From: Acanthaster planci
Taxonomy: Eukaryota; Echinodermata; Asteroidea; Valvatida; Acanthasteridae
Reading direction: 5' to 3'
DNA: 64,000 nt
Assembly (NCBI RefSeq): GCF_001949145.1
Contig: NW_019091361.1
Location: 733,256 to 797,255 of the forward strand
A program made the position numbers and the translations under genes. Shown one piece after another: positions 1 to 12,478 of this stretch. Below the pieces are notes generated by a model. The model searched no databases. It saw nothing but the letters and a program-made list of their open reading frames with translations, and was not told the origin of the DNA. How positions within the stretch are numbered: position 1 is the stretch's first letter; each line of letters starts with the position of its first letter.

Positions 1-1285
1 GAATTCCAAAGTGCTAGCTTAAATTTCAAGGTAGTCTGTAATTCAGGGAATTTGTGACACCGGTACTTTGCACAATTCTTCTAATTTCAGTGTGATTTTA
101 CATACACCCAAGGGGATTCTGAGGGTTAATAAAAATCTGTTAATGTAAATTTGACATTACTCATCAGGATTTTTTCTGTAGCTACTTTCTTTTTTTAAGC
201 ATCAAAATTTTCAAACGATAGCGTACACAATATACACCACCACATAATATGTACATGTGTAAATTTGTGCTTATGTACATGTGCACCTGCTCCTTTTTGT
301 CAGAATAAACAATATGTGATGGATAACAGTGTAACACAACATAATTCATACAATATACCACCACCATCAAATGGGCCATAAAGTTTCAGGACCATTTTTA
401 TATGCAAGATGCCAGTTTGCCATTATTCCTTCGGACAATGAGCTCAAAATATAACTACCCTTTCAAGTCAAATGTACATGTACATACATATGCACATGTA
501 CATGTGTTGTACACCAAAGTAGCCAAACCTTGCTATCTTTTTCTGCAAGCGTCTTGCAACAACCACTTTACTGACCCCTCCTTTCCCCTCCCCACAAACC
601 CGATCGATTTGAGTGACACCGGTAATTTGAGGCAATCAATTAGGGAATATAAAGTCCATTGGAAATCAATTCTTGACCTTGATGGAAGTCAGATTATTCC
701 CCAGAGCTGAAACAATCGGGAAAATGCAGCACAGAGAAGGATGGAAGGTACACATGGATAGTACCATTATTACAATGAACTCAACCTGTATTATTTTTCA
801 ATTATAAGACCAAGGTATATGCAATCCCAAGCAATGCTCTGATAGTATGACAACTGCTACCAGGACATGTTTATTTCCCTATATTTTTTTAAGAGTCATA
901 TTTTCTGTTGGACTGCCCCATCGATATCTTTGTCCCAAACAGGTGCAAAATGACTGAGGTACATGTGTATGTAGCTTTGCATGGACATCAAATTCAGAAA
1001 TACAACACGTTGGTTACATGTACATGTACATACATGTACTGTTCTGCGCATAAACCTGTTATTTCTGTGTGATTGGTTAATACCATTTAAAATGTTGAAA
1101 TCAGATGTAAATACATTAAGGGTCAGGGACAATGAAGTGCCAAAGATGACAAGAAGCATTGTGAACTTTATTTTTATCAAGTTAATCTTTGAACATACAT
1201 GTATTTGAGGTGTTGTCCCTTCAGTATATTGATATACCCGGTAAGTTTTTTCACCCCAACAACCACTAAACACGGCTGTAAATTT

Positions 1286-1493
1286 GGAAAAAATGTTGCA
1301 TCCTGACTCCACTTCAGCTACAAAGTTACAAAGTTGTCTACAAAATCTATGGGGGGTGAAGAGAATTTCCCAACAACATCGGTAAATGTTTCTCAGTCCA
1401 GAATTTGTGTCTGTCCAGCATTTCTGTAATGACTGACTTTTATTGAGATGATATATGATGAGAAAAGTGGAGTCAGGATGCAACATTTTTTCC
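1286..1493. repeat. Perfect 29-bp inverted repeat, 150-bp spacer
   Basis: The arms 1286-1314 and 1465-1493 (GGAAAAAATGTTGCATCCTG followed by ACTCCACTT) are exact reverse complements. The loop has no coding content. It is most likely a small foldback or MITE derivative; no target duplication was recognised. Confidence 0.8.
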
Positions 1494-2252
1494 GGGAATT
1501 TTTCTTCAAATAATGAAAAAATCAGAGAATGAGCACAATCGATTAAAGTTGATCCTTTAAAAATAACTGTGAAAAGGAAGGTACAAGTGGTTCCATGTCT
1601 TCAAGCACAAAAAATTCCCCAAAAATGTGAAACTTACCCTAGGATTTAGCTGTCAAGATGGCAGCTACCAACAGTACAATGTACTCCGACAGGTGACAAA
1701 AAGATCAATTCCTCAAGAACCTCATGGGATGCTCCTCAAATGTATTTATTCAGTTCTGCAAAAAATATACCAAAATAATTCCATACATGTATTTAAACTT
1801 TTGGATTTATTTAACTCTAACCTAATTGTAAAAATTTCTTAAAGATGTACATGGAAGAAGTCTTTTCTTTATTGTTCAGATTACCATAACAACATGATGA
1901 ATTTCACCACGATTTGAGAGTAGCCACAGCCTTTAAACGAACAGTACAAAATTTTTGTGTGCTTTACACATTCACCCAATGCACGGGATATTTTGGCTCC
2001 ATTCTGACACAAGAGGGCACTATGCGACTTCAACAAGAAGCAGCAGACCAGTACACAGCTGAACTGTGTATCATTGAAATTCAACATATTCAGTTTTCTA
2101 CAATATATACATGTACATGTATATGTTAATCTATTGTTGGTGAACCATTTACATCAATGGGAATGATCTCTGACATTTTGTTTTTAATCAAAGTGGTTTT
2201 TACAGCATTTGCATTAATATTCTATTGTCCTTGGAGGTTTTTCCATTAATTA

Positions 2253-2325
2253 ACTGGGCCAGGATTTGAGCCAGCAACCTCGAGAACCCTTATGAGTGCT
2301 CTACCAACAGAGCTACCATACCCAG
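2253..2325 (-). mobile_element. tRNA-derived SINE head
   Basis: On the minus strand, an A-box-like TAGCTCTGTTGGTAGAGCA (2297-2315) is followed after the expected spacing by a B-box-like GGCTCAAATCC (2262-2272). The layout is tRNA-like but the arms do not pair well enough for a working tRNA. The 3' SINE body would run toward lower coordinates and is not recognisable. Confidence 0.6.
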
Positions 2326-3093
2326 CCCTGTGTTGGTGGTTCTTCCCATATGTCAATATCTTTGCTCAGGGGTACTGGAAGCCATACAACTCAAAACACC
2401 ATATAGCCATGACCACACCCCAAAGACACCATTTATAGCCAAATATCTAAAGAGTGTTCAATTGCTCATGGAAACACTGCTTTTTTTCTCCTTTTTTTAA
2501 AACACAAATCAACAAACGAATCAAATGAGAGAACTGACCAGGCGCTTACATCATTAATTATAAAGACAAACACAGTAATTTTGTTTTCTTCTTTGCAACA
2601 TGTGTTTTATATTAAATATTAATCTTCACATTTTAATAAATGCTCGGTTATCATTCTCCGATTCTGGTACAAAGTAAAAACATGGCCATTCTGTTGCATT
2701 ACAAGAGCGCACAGGTACCATCCAGTGTGGATAACAAACACTGCTAAGGTTGACTCAAACTCAGAACTTTCTATACTGCTACATGTACTTCAGACATTCC
2801 AACTATTTCTGACAGAAGAGGAGAAATCTTCACCTTTTTAACCTTCACTTCCATGGATGGGGTAATGCCATCTTGCACAGACTTTTCTTGCATTAGACAC
2901 ACTCAGGGTACTTAAGAGAAAGGACAAACATGCCTTCATTTCCCTTAGTTCTCAACTAATGTTAGATTTGGAAATCAGCAATTCTGAAGAGGACCTAATA
3001 AGGACAAATGTATACATACCAGTTCATGTATGTACAAATATGCAATATTTTAACCAAGTTCACTCAACAATGAACAGAATACAAGTCACAGTA

Positions 3094-3152
3094 TATGTAC
3101 ATGTAGACCCACCTACATGTACATGTAGACCCACCTACATGTACATGTAGGT
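3094..3152. repeat. Short ACATGTACATGTAG-ACCCACCT tandem
   Basis: A 22-bp unit, ACATGTACATGTAGACCCAC followed by CT, occurs twice. It is followed by a third ACATGTACATGTAGG that closes an inverted repeat. Confidence 0.8.
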
Positions 3153-4292
3153 TCCACATTTACAGGGCTAACTTCAGAATTCCCCAGACTCCCAGCATCA
3201 AATTAGCAAAACCCTTAACACATCAAATGAGGAACAGGAAATGGTGACTGATCACTAATATAATATAGTGTCCTCAGAGACATTTCTTGTAAATTCTATG
3301 GACTGTGAGTTAAAGTCCAGCAATCACAGGGGGTCTCCTTCTTTTTTAACCCTTCACCCCTTTTTATGCAAAAACGGCAGGATTTGGAACTGTTGCTAAT
3401 AGGACTAAACAAGTCTTTTTCTGATTGTTTCCGCCATGGAGCAGTGACCCAAGAAAGGAAAAATAGTCGTAAGAATGTTGTGATACAGTCATGGGTAGAA
3501 CGCAAGTTGCACATTATCACTACCCACATGCAGGTGTATTTCTCCTTCATCTTTGTCCTTTTCCTCTTAGTGAACAACAAACTAAGGAGCTTTTCCCCAA
3601 GATTTCATTTTACATTTATATCAAACATTTTTCTCAGTTCAACAAAGGGAGGACACAACCACATGTCAGGGTGCATGTACAGTGTATGTGTATTCATTAT
3701 GCACCATGCAATACTTGTAATTTGTATAAATAAAGCATGCTGTGAATTTTAAACAGGTATTAATTAACACCCTTTAGATAAATAATTAAACGAGTAACCC
3801 CTTCCCTTACTCTACTAATATCCAGGCATGATGCTCTTAAAGGACAAGTTAAATAAATAACAAAGGTCTGTCGAAAGAAATGACCTATAAATGTAAGCTT
3901 CAGGCACAATTAAATATTTCTGTTTGCTTTTTTTGATCATTAGGTACTGATAGCATTCCTGGCTATTTCAATGAATTTTGAATATTTGAATTTGTCAAAG
4001 ACAATTTTATGTACAATTAGACAAACCAACTTAGTCATTTGCACGTACATGGTACCATCCAATTTTAAAGTTACATGTACATCAACAAATTTGAACACCG
4101 TGTTCAGAAAACTAGTCTAAGCTGTTTCTGCATAGCAAACTTGACTTGTATAGGTACAGTATCAATCACTTTCAAACTTTCACAGAGTAGAGCCTGGTTT
4201 CCATACAGACACGAAGAGACAAAGAGAGCAACCCTGATCAGTTGCCGTCGATAAGCAAACACTTCATCCCAACCGATGCAAACAGGGACGGC

Positions 4293-4335
4293 GACAGTTG
4301 GCACAGTTGAAGTTGATTCAACTTTGCCAACTGTC
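4293..4335. repeat. 19-bp hairpin
   Basis: The arms 4293-4311 and 4317-4335 (GACAGTTGGCACAGTTGAA and its complement, with one mismatch) are separated by GTTGA. The stem is long enough for a stable hairpin or cruciform. Confidence 0.8.
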
Positions 4336-4559
4336 AGTGTTGAGTCACTAGAGTAGGCCTATACAAACACGCATGCTGGCATGCCAGGCATATAACAATG
4401 TGCCTCTTGCTTAGTACCATTCATTTCGCCCATTTTCTCCTTTTTACCAATATATGCTGCCCCAATTGTCAACAGAATAGCTGACCATAAGCAAAATAAA
4501 TCAAACTGGAGTATCAGTTTGGCTTCGCTAACAAAGGCATTTTATGCCAACATTTCCTC

Positions 4560-7500
4560 CCCCTACATTAAGTGTGGGTCTAGAGAATACCTACCCAAAT
4601 GCCAAGAATACATGTTCACATATAAACAAGGAAGAGTGTATAAATTTCAGAAATAGTGAACAAACTTCATAATAACTTGTCGTCCGTCCTACAGGAGGTC
4701 CCTTTGACCTCTGCGCTGCGGACAGGACTGTCCTGCCATTTGTGGTGTCACTCTGCAGGACATCCCTCAAGTTGCAGGAGGTAGAGGGCAACCTCCAACG
4801 TATGCAGCTTTGCAGGTGTCTGCAATGGAAACGTCTCGAGAGTAAGACCAAGATGCAAATACTGCTCTTACATCACATACCCTGATGTACTGTTGACTAT
4901 GTTCATCAGAGCTTGACGGCCAGACTGGATTAGCAAATCTAATGACAAAGCCCATCCAGCGGGCACGAGTGACTGATGCCGCTGGACAGTATGGTCTCAT
5001 GACAGTGATAAGCGATGGGTTTATCGTCCCTCTCATGGTATCATTTTAGTCTGACTAAGTCAGGTACCACGTCGGGACACGAAGAGGGCATGAAAAGTTT
5101 ATCCACATCGTCTTCAGTATGTAAGGAGAAGGAGAATGCAAAGATATCCTACGTTGTTGGACCCTGCCATGTAGATTGTCTGCAGGTCAACTGCATGATC
5201 CCTTATCCTTTCCCCTGATGTGGCTTTGGTTGACAGTGCCAAAGAAGAGGCAAGAAAGCCACAAGACTTACTTGAAGACAGAGATGGCATTATCATGCAG
5301 AACCCCTAGCATGACTGTAGTGAGGTCTGGACGGAAAGGAGAACTCTCTTTTCACATCCCAGGCATTTACCTAAGTAAGAGGGAAAGAAATGAAATACGT
5401 CAGACATAGAGACAAAGACTTCATGTAACCTAGATAAAGATGGTGTCAGTCTTTATTGAGCAAGGAGTTCTTAACGGAAGGCTTGCTTAATCGGATGCTT
5501 AAGTTGTCTTTAGCAGCAGTGCATAACACCGGAATGTGCGGAGGGGTGTTGAAGACGTTCATGCCAAATTGAAGGTAAGCCATGTCCTGTACCCAGCGTG
5601 GCCGCTGCCGCCCCAATTGTGACAGAAGACTTTGATCATTTTCACGCACGCATGAATAATAAATGGCCAGCGTAGAGGAGTCATGACGTTTGTGACATGA
5701 ATAACTCAAGAAGGAGCATCCATAGGAGCACACCCCGAGAAAAGAACTCATCGTAGTACATGATGAACTTGACTGAAGGAAAATGCTAATTATTTCCGTT
5801 CCCGGAAAGGATCTCTGCAGACAAAAACCCACTTAAATATCCGAAATCTTGCTGTGAATCAACAACTAAAAGCATTTATTTCAGAAACGGACAGGGGCTG
5901 ACAAAATGCCCCTCTTTGTTTCGATCACGCTGGGCATCATCGGAAGAGAAGGCCTGGGATGCCATCACAACAATAGTCAGCTCACAGGGGGCCTAATTTT
6001 GACGGACCTTGTAACACGCCCACTTGAAGTAAACATGCGCTCGATGATGTGCGGTACGGCAAGGCCGCACAACAGAATTTGTGGTCACATGGAACCACGT
6101 AAGTGGGGGCCACAGAATGGTCGTTCTGCAGATCACAGGGTTGTACGTGGTGAGCTGCAGTGGAACCAGATTCGCACAACTTCTTACGGAGGGCCCCTTG
6201 GGAAAAATCCAGATTACGGGGTGCCAAGGGGAGTGTAAAAATGCCATTGACTTAAAGATCGTTAGATTCGGATGTCTGGGGATGCGGAATGGAGAGACAC
6301 AGCAGTAGGTCTGCACCATGATGGCAGAGCTAAAAAAGATAGGAAGACTGCTCAAGAAACACTATTTGCTCATTTTTGTCTGGGTGCCTGGTGACGTAGT
6401 CTCAAATGTCGGTAGGTTTAAGCCTGTAGCAGCAAGGTAAGGCGTGGATTCACTTCCAAGTGGCCTGAGCAGGCCTACTGATGCCGGCAAGAAACACCCC
6501 TAGAAGGCTGTGATGGAGACTCAGGATTGGGTCCACACACCGATGGCATATTCACCAGGGCAGCAATCCGGTAAGTTGGCCCAGAAAGTGCTACTGTCTG
6601 GATTACGTCTGGATGCCCACGCCACAGATATGTCAGAGGCTACACGTAGGTGGCATCTGCGTGTTACAGCCACCTGGGTAAGTGGGGTCATGGCTCACGT
6701 TCCTCTGAGGAGGGAGCCCGATGGACTATCGCAATATATGCATCTGCGAAAACAGATGAGCATAGATAATACAAGGTCATATTTATGACCAGGAATTTTT
6801 TGTTGGTAAAGTACCAAGGACCTTGTTATCACAGTTTTCCACTGTAGTTGCCTTGGAGACATTCTTCCTAAAGGCCCGAGATAAAGGGAAGGTGACGAGG
6901 AGATGCACAGCGCGCATTAGCCGGATTAAAAGAAGGAGTGGTCCAGCAGGGCGAAGAGCCTACTTCATGCTTGGGAGCCCCGTTGCAAGAGTATCTGAAG
7001 ACGTGGGGCGGTTGGCTGACTGGTACAGGCATGGTCGGTGTCTTCCTCCGGAAGGGAGGTTAACAGAGGATTGAAAATCTGGAACATATCATAGGGGTAA
7101 GGACGCCAATGAAATTGACGTCATGTTCAACCAAAGACATGGTCCCCTCTTGGACTGAAGTAAGGCCATGCTATAGTCAAGAGCCGAGGGTGTCCCATAG
7201 ATTGGCGGGTGGTTAAGCAGAGGACAGTCAGGCTGGACCAGACTCAGACGCGTGCCAAGTTCTGGCTAGAGACTAGAATATCTCCACGCATGAACGATCA
7301 AGCTGGAGTTTTGGAAAAATTGGCTCGGAAGATTCCAGTCATGCCTTGTTGTTTAAACAAGCCGTGACTGATGTCCTCCTCTGGTGGAGCAGCTGACGGC
7401 AGGCGGAACATTTGAATCATGTCTCGCTGAAGAAGATGGAGGTGGCAATCGGACGGAGTGAAGGCAATGATGGAATGAACTTCGTCATCCTCGAAAGACA

Positions 7501-8995
7501 ATGCTGGTTGTCTGGTCGGGAACAGGGCTGTGCCTCGTTCCGAGCCATGTGCAGTCCCTTGGGGAGCGGCCTGCTCCTGCGGGAGAATGCCCAGCTGGTG
7601 CAATTCCAGTGTGGAACCCTGTCCCATGTCATCATGGCTCACGGCCAGAGAGAGCGGAAGGGGCTGGTCTGCCAGAAACGGGTCCGGGGCATTGCAGGCT
7701 GGTGGCGGTCCAACGTCAAGGCGGCAAGCGATGGTGGTCAGAACTTCATGATGAACTGGAAGGCTGACCTCCGAGCCGCAGAGGTATGTTCGTGGTGGTC
7801 AAGGCGGTGCTACTTCTTGGGTTTCAGGGAATTCGATGAAGAAGAGGAGTGCTTGTGCTTACCAATGCCCGGTGGCAGGTGACCCAGTGGCAGAGGAAGC
7901 AGACAGGACAGCGGTAGGTGGAACACCCGGGCACATTCCCGGTCAAGGTCAACGGGAACTGCAGAATTCCGGGCAGAGGGACCAGGAGAATTGAGGTCTG
8001 ATGACCTGGTGATGTCCAATCGAAAGCCCAAGCCACGGATGGGCTGCGGTGGCTTGAAGCTCAGGCGGCAGGCAGCCCAGTGGTGCAGGTGGCAGATGGG
8101 GCCACCAGAGGCAAAATCCCCGGGGTGCGTTCCCGGTTGAGGTCAATGGGAACTGCAGAAGCAGGAGAAATGAGGTCTGATGACCCAGTGATGCCAAGTT
8201 GAAACCCCGAGCTGCAGTGGCTTGAAGCCCTGGTGGCGGGCAGCCTAAGGGTGGAGGTGACAGGTGGGGCTGCGGAATGCCAGAGAACGTTCCCAGTCAA
8301 GGTCAGCGGGAACTGCAGAATTCCAGGTAGAGGGACCAGGAGAAATAAGGTCTGATAATCTGGTGATGCCCACTTGAAGCAGATGGGCTAAGAGGGTTTG
8401 AAGGAAGGCTCCGCTGGACCTGAAGAGGAATTAGCAGGTGCCAGGGTGACATGGCTCGATGGCGCAACAGGCAGGGTGGGCTCCGGCACTCACGGGGAGC
8501 CTGGCCCAGTGATTTCAGTATCTGGCAAGAGGGAGTACGCATGGGGGTGGTCAGAGAAATGGTCTTTTTTGCCGATGTCAAACGGCGGGTGGTACGCGCC
8601 GGGGGAACGCTGGCTGGAACGCCGCGTGGATTCCTCTGGGCCATGTCGGGTGAAGGACATGGCATACTTCACAATGATGGTAGGACGGGCCCAGGAGATG
8701 TCTGATAGGGTACTCTTTCTGGAGTCCCGGCTGGCTCGCCAGGCCAACAATTGACCAAGGAGACAGGGTAGTCGCCAGGTCCTGGCGGTGTCCCTGCTCG
8801 GGTCCACCACAGTCAACCATGGAGCTTCCCCATCAGCTCCAAGAGGCCGAACGAACCAGGGGCTTGGCCAGATCCTGGCTTGAACCCCCTGGATGACGGC
8901 AAGGCCTTTTCCTCATCCTGGTGGCCGGAGAAGACAGGGGAGTATGACAGATCCTAACAGTGACCCCCTGAGTTCAACCAGCTAAGGCCTATGAT
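4560..8995. other. GC-richer block of unknown origin
   Basis: This segment lacks the ACATGTAC and TACCGGTAC words found nearly everywhere else and is visibly richer in G and C. It has several medium-length overlapping frames on both strands (for example 7412-7882 + and 8303-8665 -), but none shows a domain, a consistent frame or splice structure that I recognise. GTAAGT occurs at about 6098, 6571 and 6679. AATAAA on the minus strand (about 8995-9000) and GGGGGTCACTGTTAGG just beyond resemble LTR/polypurine features but have no matching partner. It could be a decayed retroelement or a segment from elsewhere in the genome. Confidence 0.4.
7868..8390. repeat. Tandem repeat of 160-195 bp, about 2.7 copies
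   Basis: The block starting TTCCCGGTCAAGGTCA and continuing GGGAACTGCAGAA ... AGGTCTGATGAC ... GGTGATG recurs with starts at 7937, 8131 and 8291 (periods 194 and 160). The part before the first block (7880-7935) resembles the ends of later units. The second copy lacks an internal piece around GAATTCCGGGCAGAGGG. It lies in the GC-richer 4.6-9 kb block. Confidence 0.8.
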
Positions 8996-11820
8996 TTATT
9001 GGTAGGGTAGACACAAGCATAGCTGAAACGAACCTTTTAGTACGACGGCAAACAACCAGCAGGGGGCACATACAAGAAAAAATAAAGAAAAGAACATAAA
9101 ATATACACTAGAAATAACTCTTACCACACAAAGTGTGAAAATCAAGGTAATACTTAATTCAAGAAGGAAGGATGGATGATCAAATCGACACAGTAGCAAA
9201 AACGGAAACTTGATTAATCGAAGATGCCTGGAAAGACACGTCCATTACATTAAGGCACTGAGAAAGAATGAATGATCCTGGCAGCAAGGCCGCATTGCAT
9301 TGCGGGAGGTCAGGGTGCACCACGGGCAATCAAATCTTTTCAGTGAATGAATAATAGCGCATGGGAAATTTGTACATGTGGCGACTGTTTGAGTAGGTAG
9401 AACCCTGTCCAGGTTTTAGATTTTGTTGGTGCAATGACATCATGCACCATCTCTTCTGAAAGTGTCTTCATTTTTACATCTTGCATGCCATTGCCATTCA
9501 TTACAATTGTCTGGAAACTACGCTTAGATTAGTCTCATGTGTGCTTAAGCATTTCCCTGTTTCCTTTGAAACAATTTGGCACAGGCAATTAACAACAATG
9601 ATGAAGATTTTAACAAGACCCTCCAAACATACAGTTTTGTGTGTTTGTAAACAAATGTACATGTAGGTATGTTTCTAAACAAATGGCAAGAGTAAAAAAA
9701 AAGGACAATAGAAATGTATGAGGAAAAAATGTGGTGTCTCTCAATACTCGTTCCTTCTGTTCCTTTTGTGAGAACCATGAATGGGTCTACCATAGTTTCA
9801 AGAAACTAATTTGGAAAAAAGAAGAAGCAAACAAGGTATTCATAAATTAGAAGAAGAATTATGAAAGAGATTGATACAGTACAAAAGTATCAGCGGCCAT
9901 TATGCCTTTGTCGTTGTGCTCATGGTTTGAATTGAATTGCCTAAAGCCACTTCATACTTCAGGCAAATGCAAAAACAAAGCAACTTTGATGTCACGAAGA
10001 ATTTGCAGCGAATTTCGCTCCAATTGAGATGCCGGGTATGTTCAACTCTTGCAAATTTGCAAAGCGAATTTTTGATTTGATGTCACAAGTTCACATTTGT
10101 GTTCGCTTTCACACTGAGTATGAACCGGCCTCAACAGTTGAACTTCTTTCACAAAACACAAAATCAAACACTGGAAGTGCACAAAATTTGTTCCACTTGA
10201 CAAATTTAAATGCACATTTGTATATTTCAATGACAAATGTTTTAAGACAGCCAGGAAAACAAAAATTAAAAGAAGCTGCTGCAAAATGCTTTGACTGAAG
10301 TCAGGAAGAGTGACTGGAATAACTTTTAAACTATCAGGCTGTAAAAATCACAAAGAGTATAACATTTTGATGTCATCTCTGTCAGAGAACAATTTTTTTC
10401 TCTCTTGTTACTTCTTCCCTTTTTCCCGATTTCCTCCTGGAAGTTAAGAGTGGCTGACATTCCAACCAGATATCCATCTTAAATGGCCACTGGCTAGTCA
10501 CTAGTTTGACCAGTTTGAAGAATTCCCCCAAATGTCTTTTTTTTTTCAATTAAAACATCCTTCTATAAATTTTTAAACACATCATACAAAATTATTGCCT
10601 CCCAGAATGTTTTTGAGACATCTCACCAATTTAAGGCTGACTAATTTGCATTAAAAATGTTTTTCACAATCACAGAAAAATGAAACTTGGACATTTTTCA
10701 AAAGGAAGACCTGCCTAACAACTGTGTCAATCATATTCCCCTACCAGTTGGATACCCTCCCTGACAACATCTCAAACAAGTGTTCCTAATATTTCTTTAA
10801 AGTAAACCCTATAAAAACCTCCAAATAAAATTCCCCCATAAATCTTCCATTTTGAAATCATGTTTTTGACGGCATTTGATCAATATGTATAATGCATAAG
10901 GTACAATACACACAGTGTGGTCAAACATAAATACATGATTTTTAATCAAACCAAATGACTGCAAAAGCTGACATTTTGACCTGCCTGAACTGGGATCCTT
11001 CTGGATCTGCAAATGCTATTCCAGAATCTGATGAAAAAAGTAAAAGATACACAGAGGGCACAGCTGAAATGCCTCCCTCTGTTTTTCTTTCTTTTTAAAA
11101 CAAGTACATACTTTTTTCTGTTCTCCACTAATTATTCAATGATGGTACAGACAGACAGTTACATCAACAGGTTGATCTGTTAATAAAAGAAATAAATTTA
11201 CATTTACATTTCATCTCCATTTTGCATAGTCCCCACCCTTTTCATAAATGCTCAGCAACACCCCCTTCCCTACAACTGCAAAAATACATGTACCAGTACA
11301 ACCAAAGTGTCAATTTCGGAACTCTGTAAAGACAGAAAAGAACGTGCACAATTCATGCCAAGGTATAACTTACGGACAAAAGCTTCATCAACACAACATC
11401 CCTGAAGCCAGCACACGCTGTCGGAAAATTACAGTGGATATCAAAAACAGGGAAGCAACAATTGAACTGAATTCCGTCCAGGTTGTCCTATAGCCTCTCC
11501 AACAGATGTAAAAGTCCTCAGTAAGACAGGAATAAAAGACCCAAGTGATATGCCATTAGATTGAGATGGACTGTTCAAGTGTGTGCATTCTCTTGCTCGG
11601 TCAGCTATCCAGAACAGCGAGACCATGGATGACAGCCAATGATGAACAACTCTAATCAGGAACTCTGCCCACGTGAAAATCACGGGTAAATGAATCAACC
11701 TCATTCACTGGAACACAAATGACGAGATGACTGCAGTATACAATATGTACACTTCATCCATGTATGCACACATGTGTACGTTCTCAGACCAACAGAAGAT
11801 TTCACATGCAGGTTTTCTAC

Positions 11821-11972
11821 AGTACGTCCATGTACAGTATAGTCTGTACATGTAAATGTACAGTACATGTACATGTACGTATGTAGAACAATATGTGGTA
11901 TCTTATCAAAGAGAGTTACTTCATACAAACACATGTACAATGTACAGTACATATGTACAAGCATCAACATAC
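11821..11972. repeat. ACATGTAC palindrome cluster
   Basis: Repeated TACATGTAC, GTACAGTACATG and related words occupy this stretch. It has no coding potential; apparent Tyr/Met/Cys/Thr-rich frames are by-products of the repeat. Confidence 0.8.
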
Positions 11973-12177
11973 GTGCTACACGTTTTTGATTCTCACGCAC
12001 TCAGTTTTTTCTTTGGAGTGACGTGCGAGACACAAGTCTTCATGTCAAGTACAGGCTGCAATAGACTGCTTGCATACGCAAAATCATGTCACCTGTAGCC
12101 GGTATCAACCCTATAGCAAAGTGTGTTTTGAGTAAAGGTTGGATGTTTGCATGTTTAAACAAAAAAGTTCAAAATCT

Positions 12178-12478
12178 GTTTACAGATTTTCCCAAACGTT
12201 TAAACAGAACCGCCCCTGCTAGAGGTTTGACGTTTTGATTGATGCAATCTGGCATTTATCTAAACGATGCATCCATGTACTTTTTGAGAAAAAAGCGGAT
12301 TCTAAAACAATGCCCATTGCTTGTTTTAAATGCCCTAACATCAATCTACAGTTTTACACAGGTTGGACCATTTGCATTGTTGAATTATATACTTATGGGT
12401 ATGAAAACACCAAGGCAGGTGGAGGCCTCTGTAAAGTGTTGGCTAAACGTTTAAATGGTTGGGAAAATTTTTATAAAC
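12178..12478. repeat. Inverted-repeat pair, possible MITE
   Basis: The left end GTTTACAGATTTTCCCAAAC followed by GTTTAAAC and the reverse complement of the right end, GTTTATAAAAATTTTCCCAACC followed by ATTTAAAC, are related. They enclose about 300 bp without a recognised gene. Target duplications are not clear. Confidence 0.4.

Larger units (their letters stand above)
1..4560. other. AT-rich intergenic DNA
   Basis: No exon with coherent splice sites or recognisable protein family was found. Apart from the SINE head, the 29-bp inverted repeat, the ACATGTAC tandem and the 19-bp hairpin listed separately, nothing stands out. Confidence 0.5.

Noticed and set aside
2253-2325. Functional tRNA gene
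   Set aside because: A and B boxes are present but the acceptor and other stems do not pair; better explained as a SINE head. The same applies to 36.5, 42.9, 50.6 and 59.6 kb.
7412-7882. 156-residue frame in the GC-richer block
   Set aside because: No recognisable domain, many competing frames on both strands, and overlap with a tandem repeat. Not supported as a gene.
8940-9010. LTR boundary (GGGGGTCACTGTTAGG and AATAAA on the minus strand)
   Set aside because: No second matching LTR, primer-binding site or gag/pol frame was found within the window.
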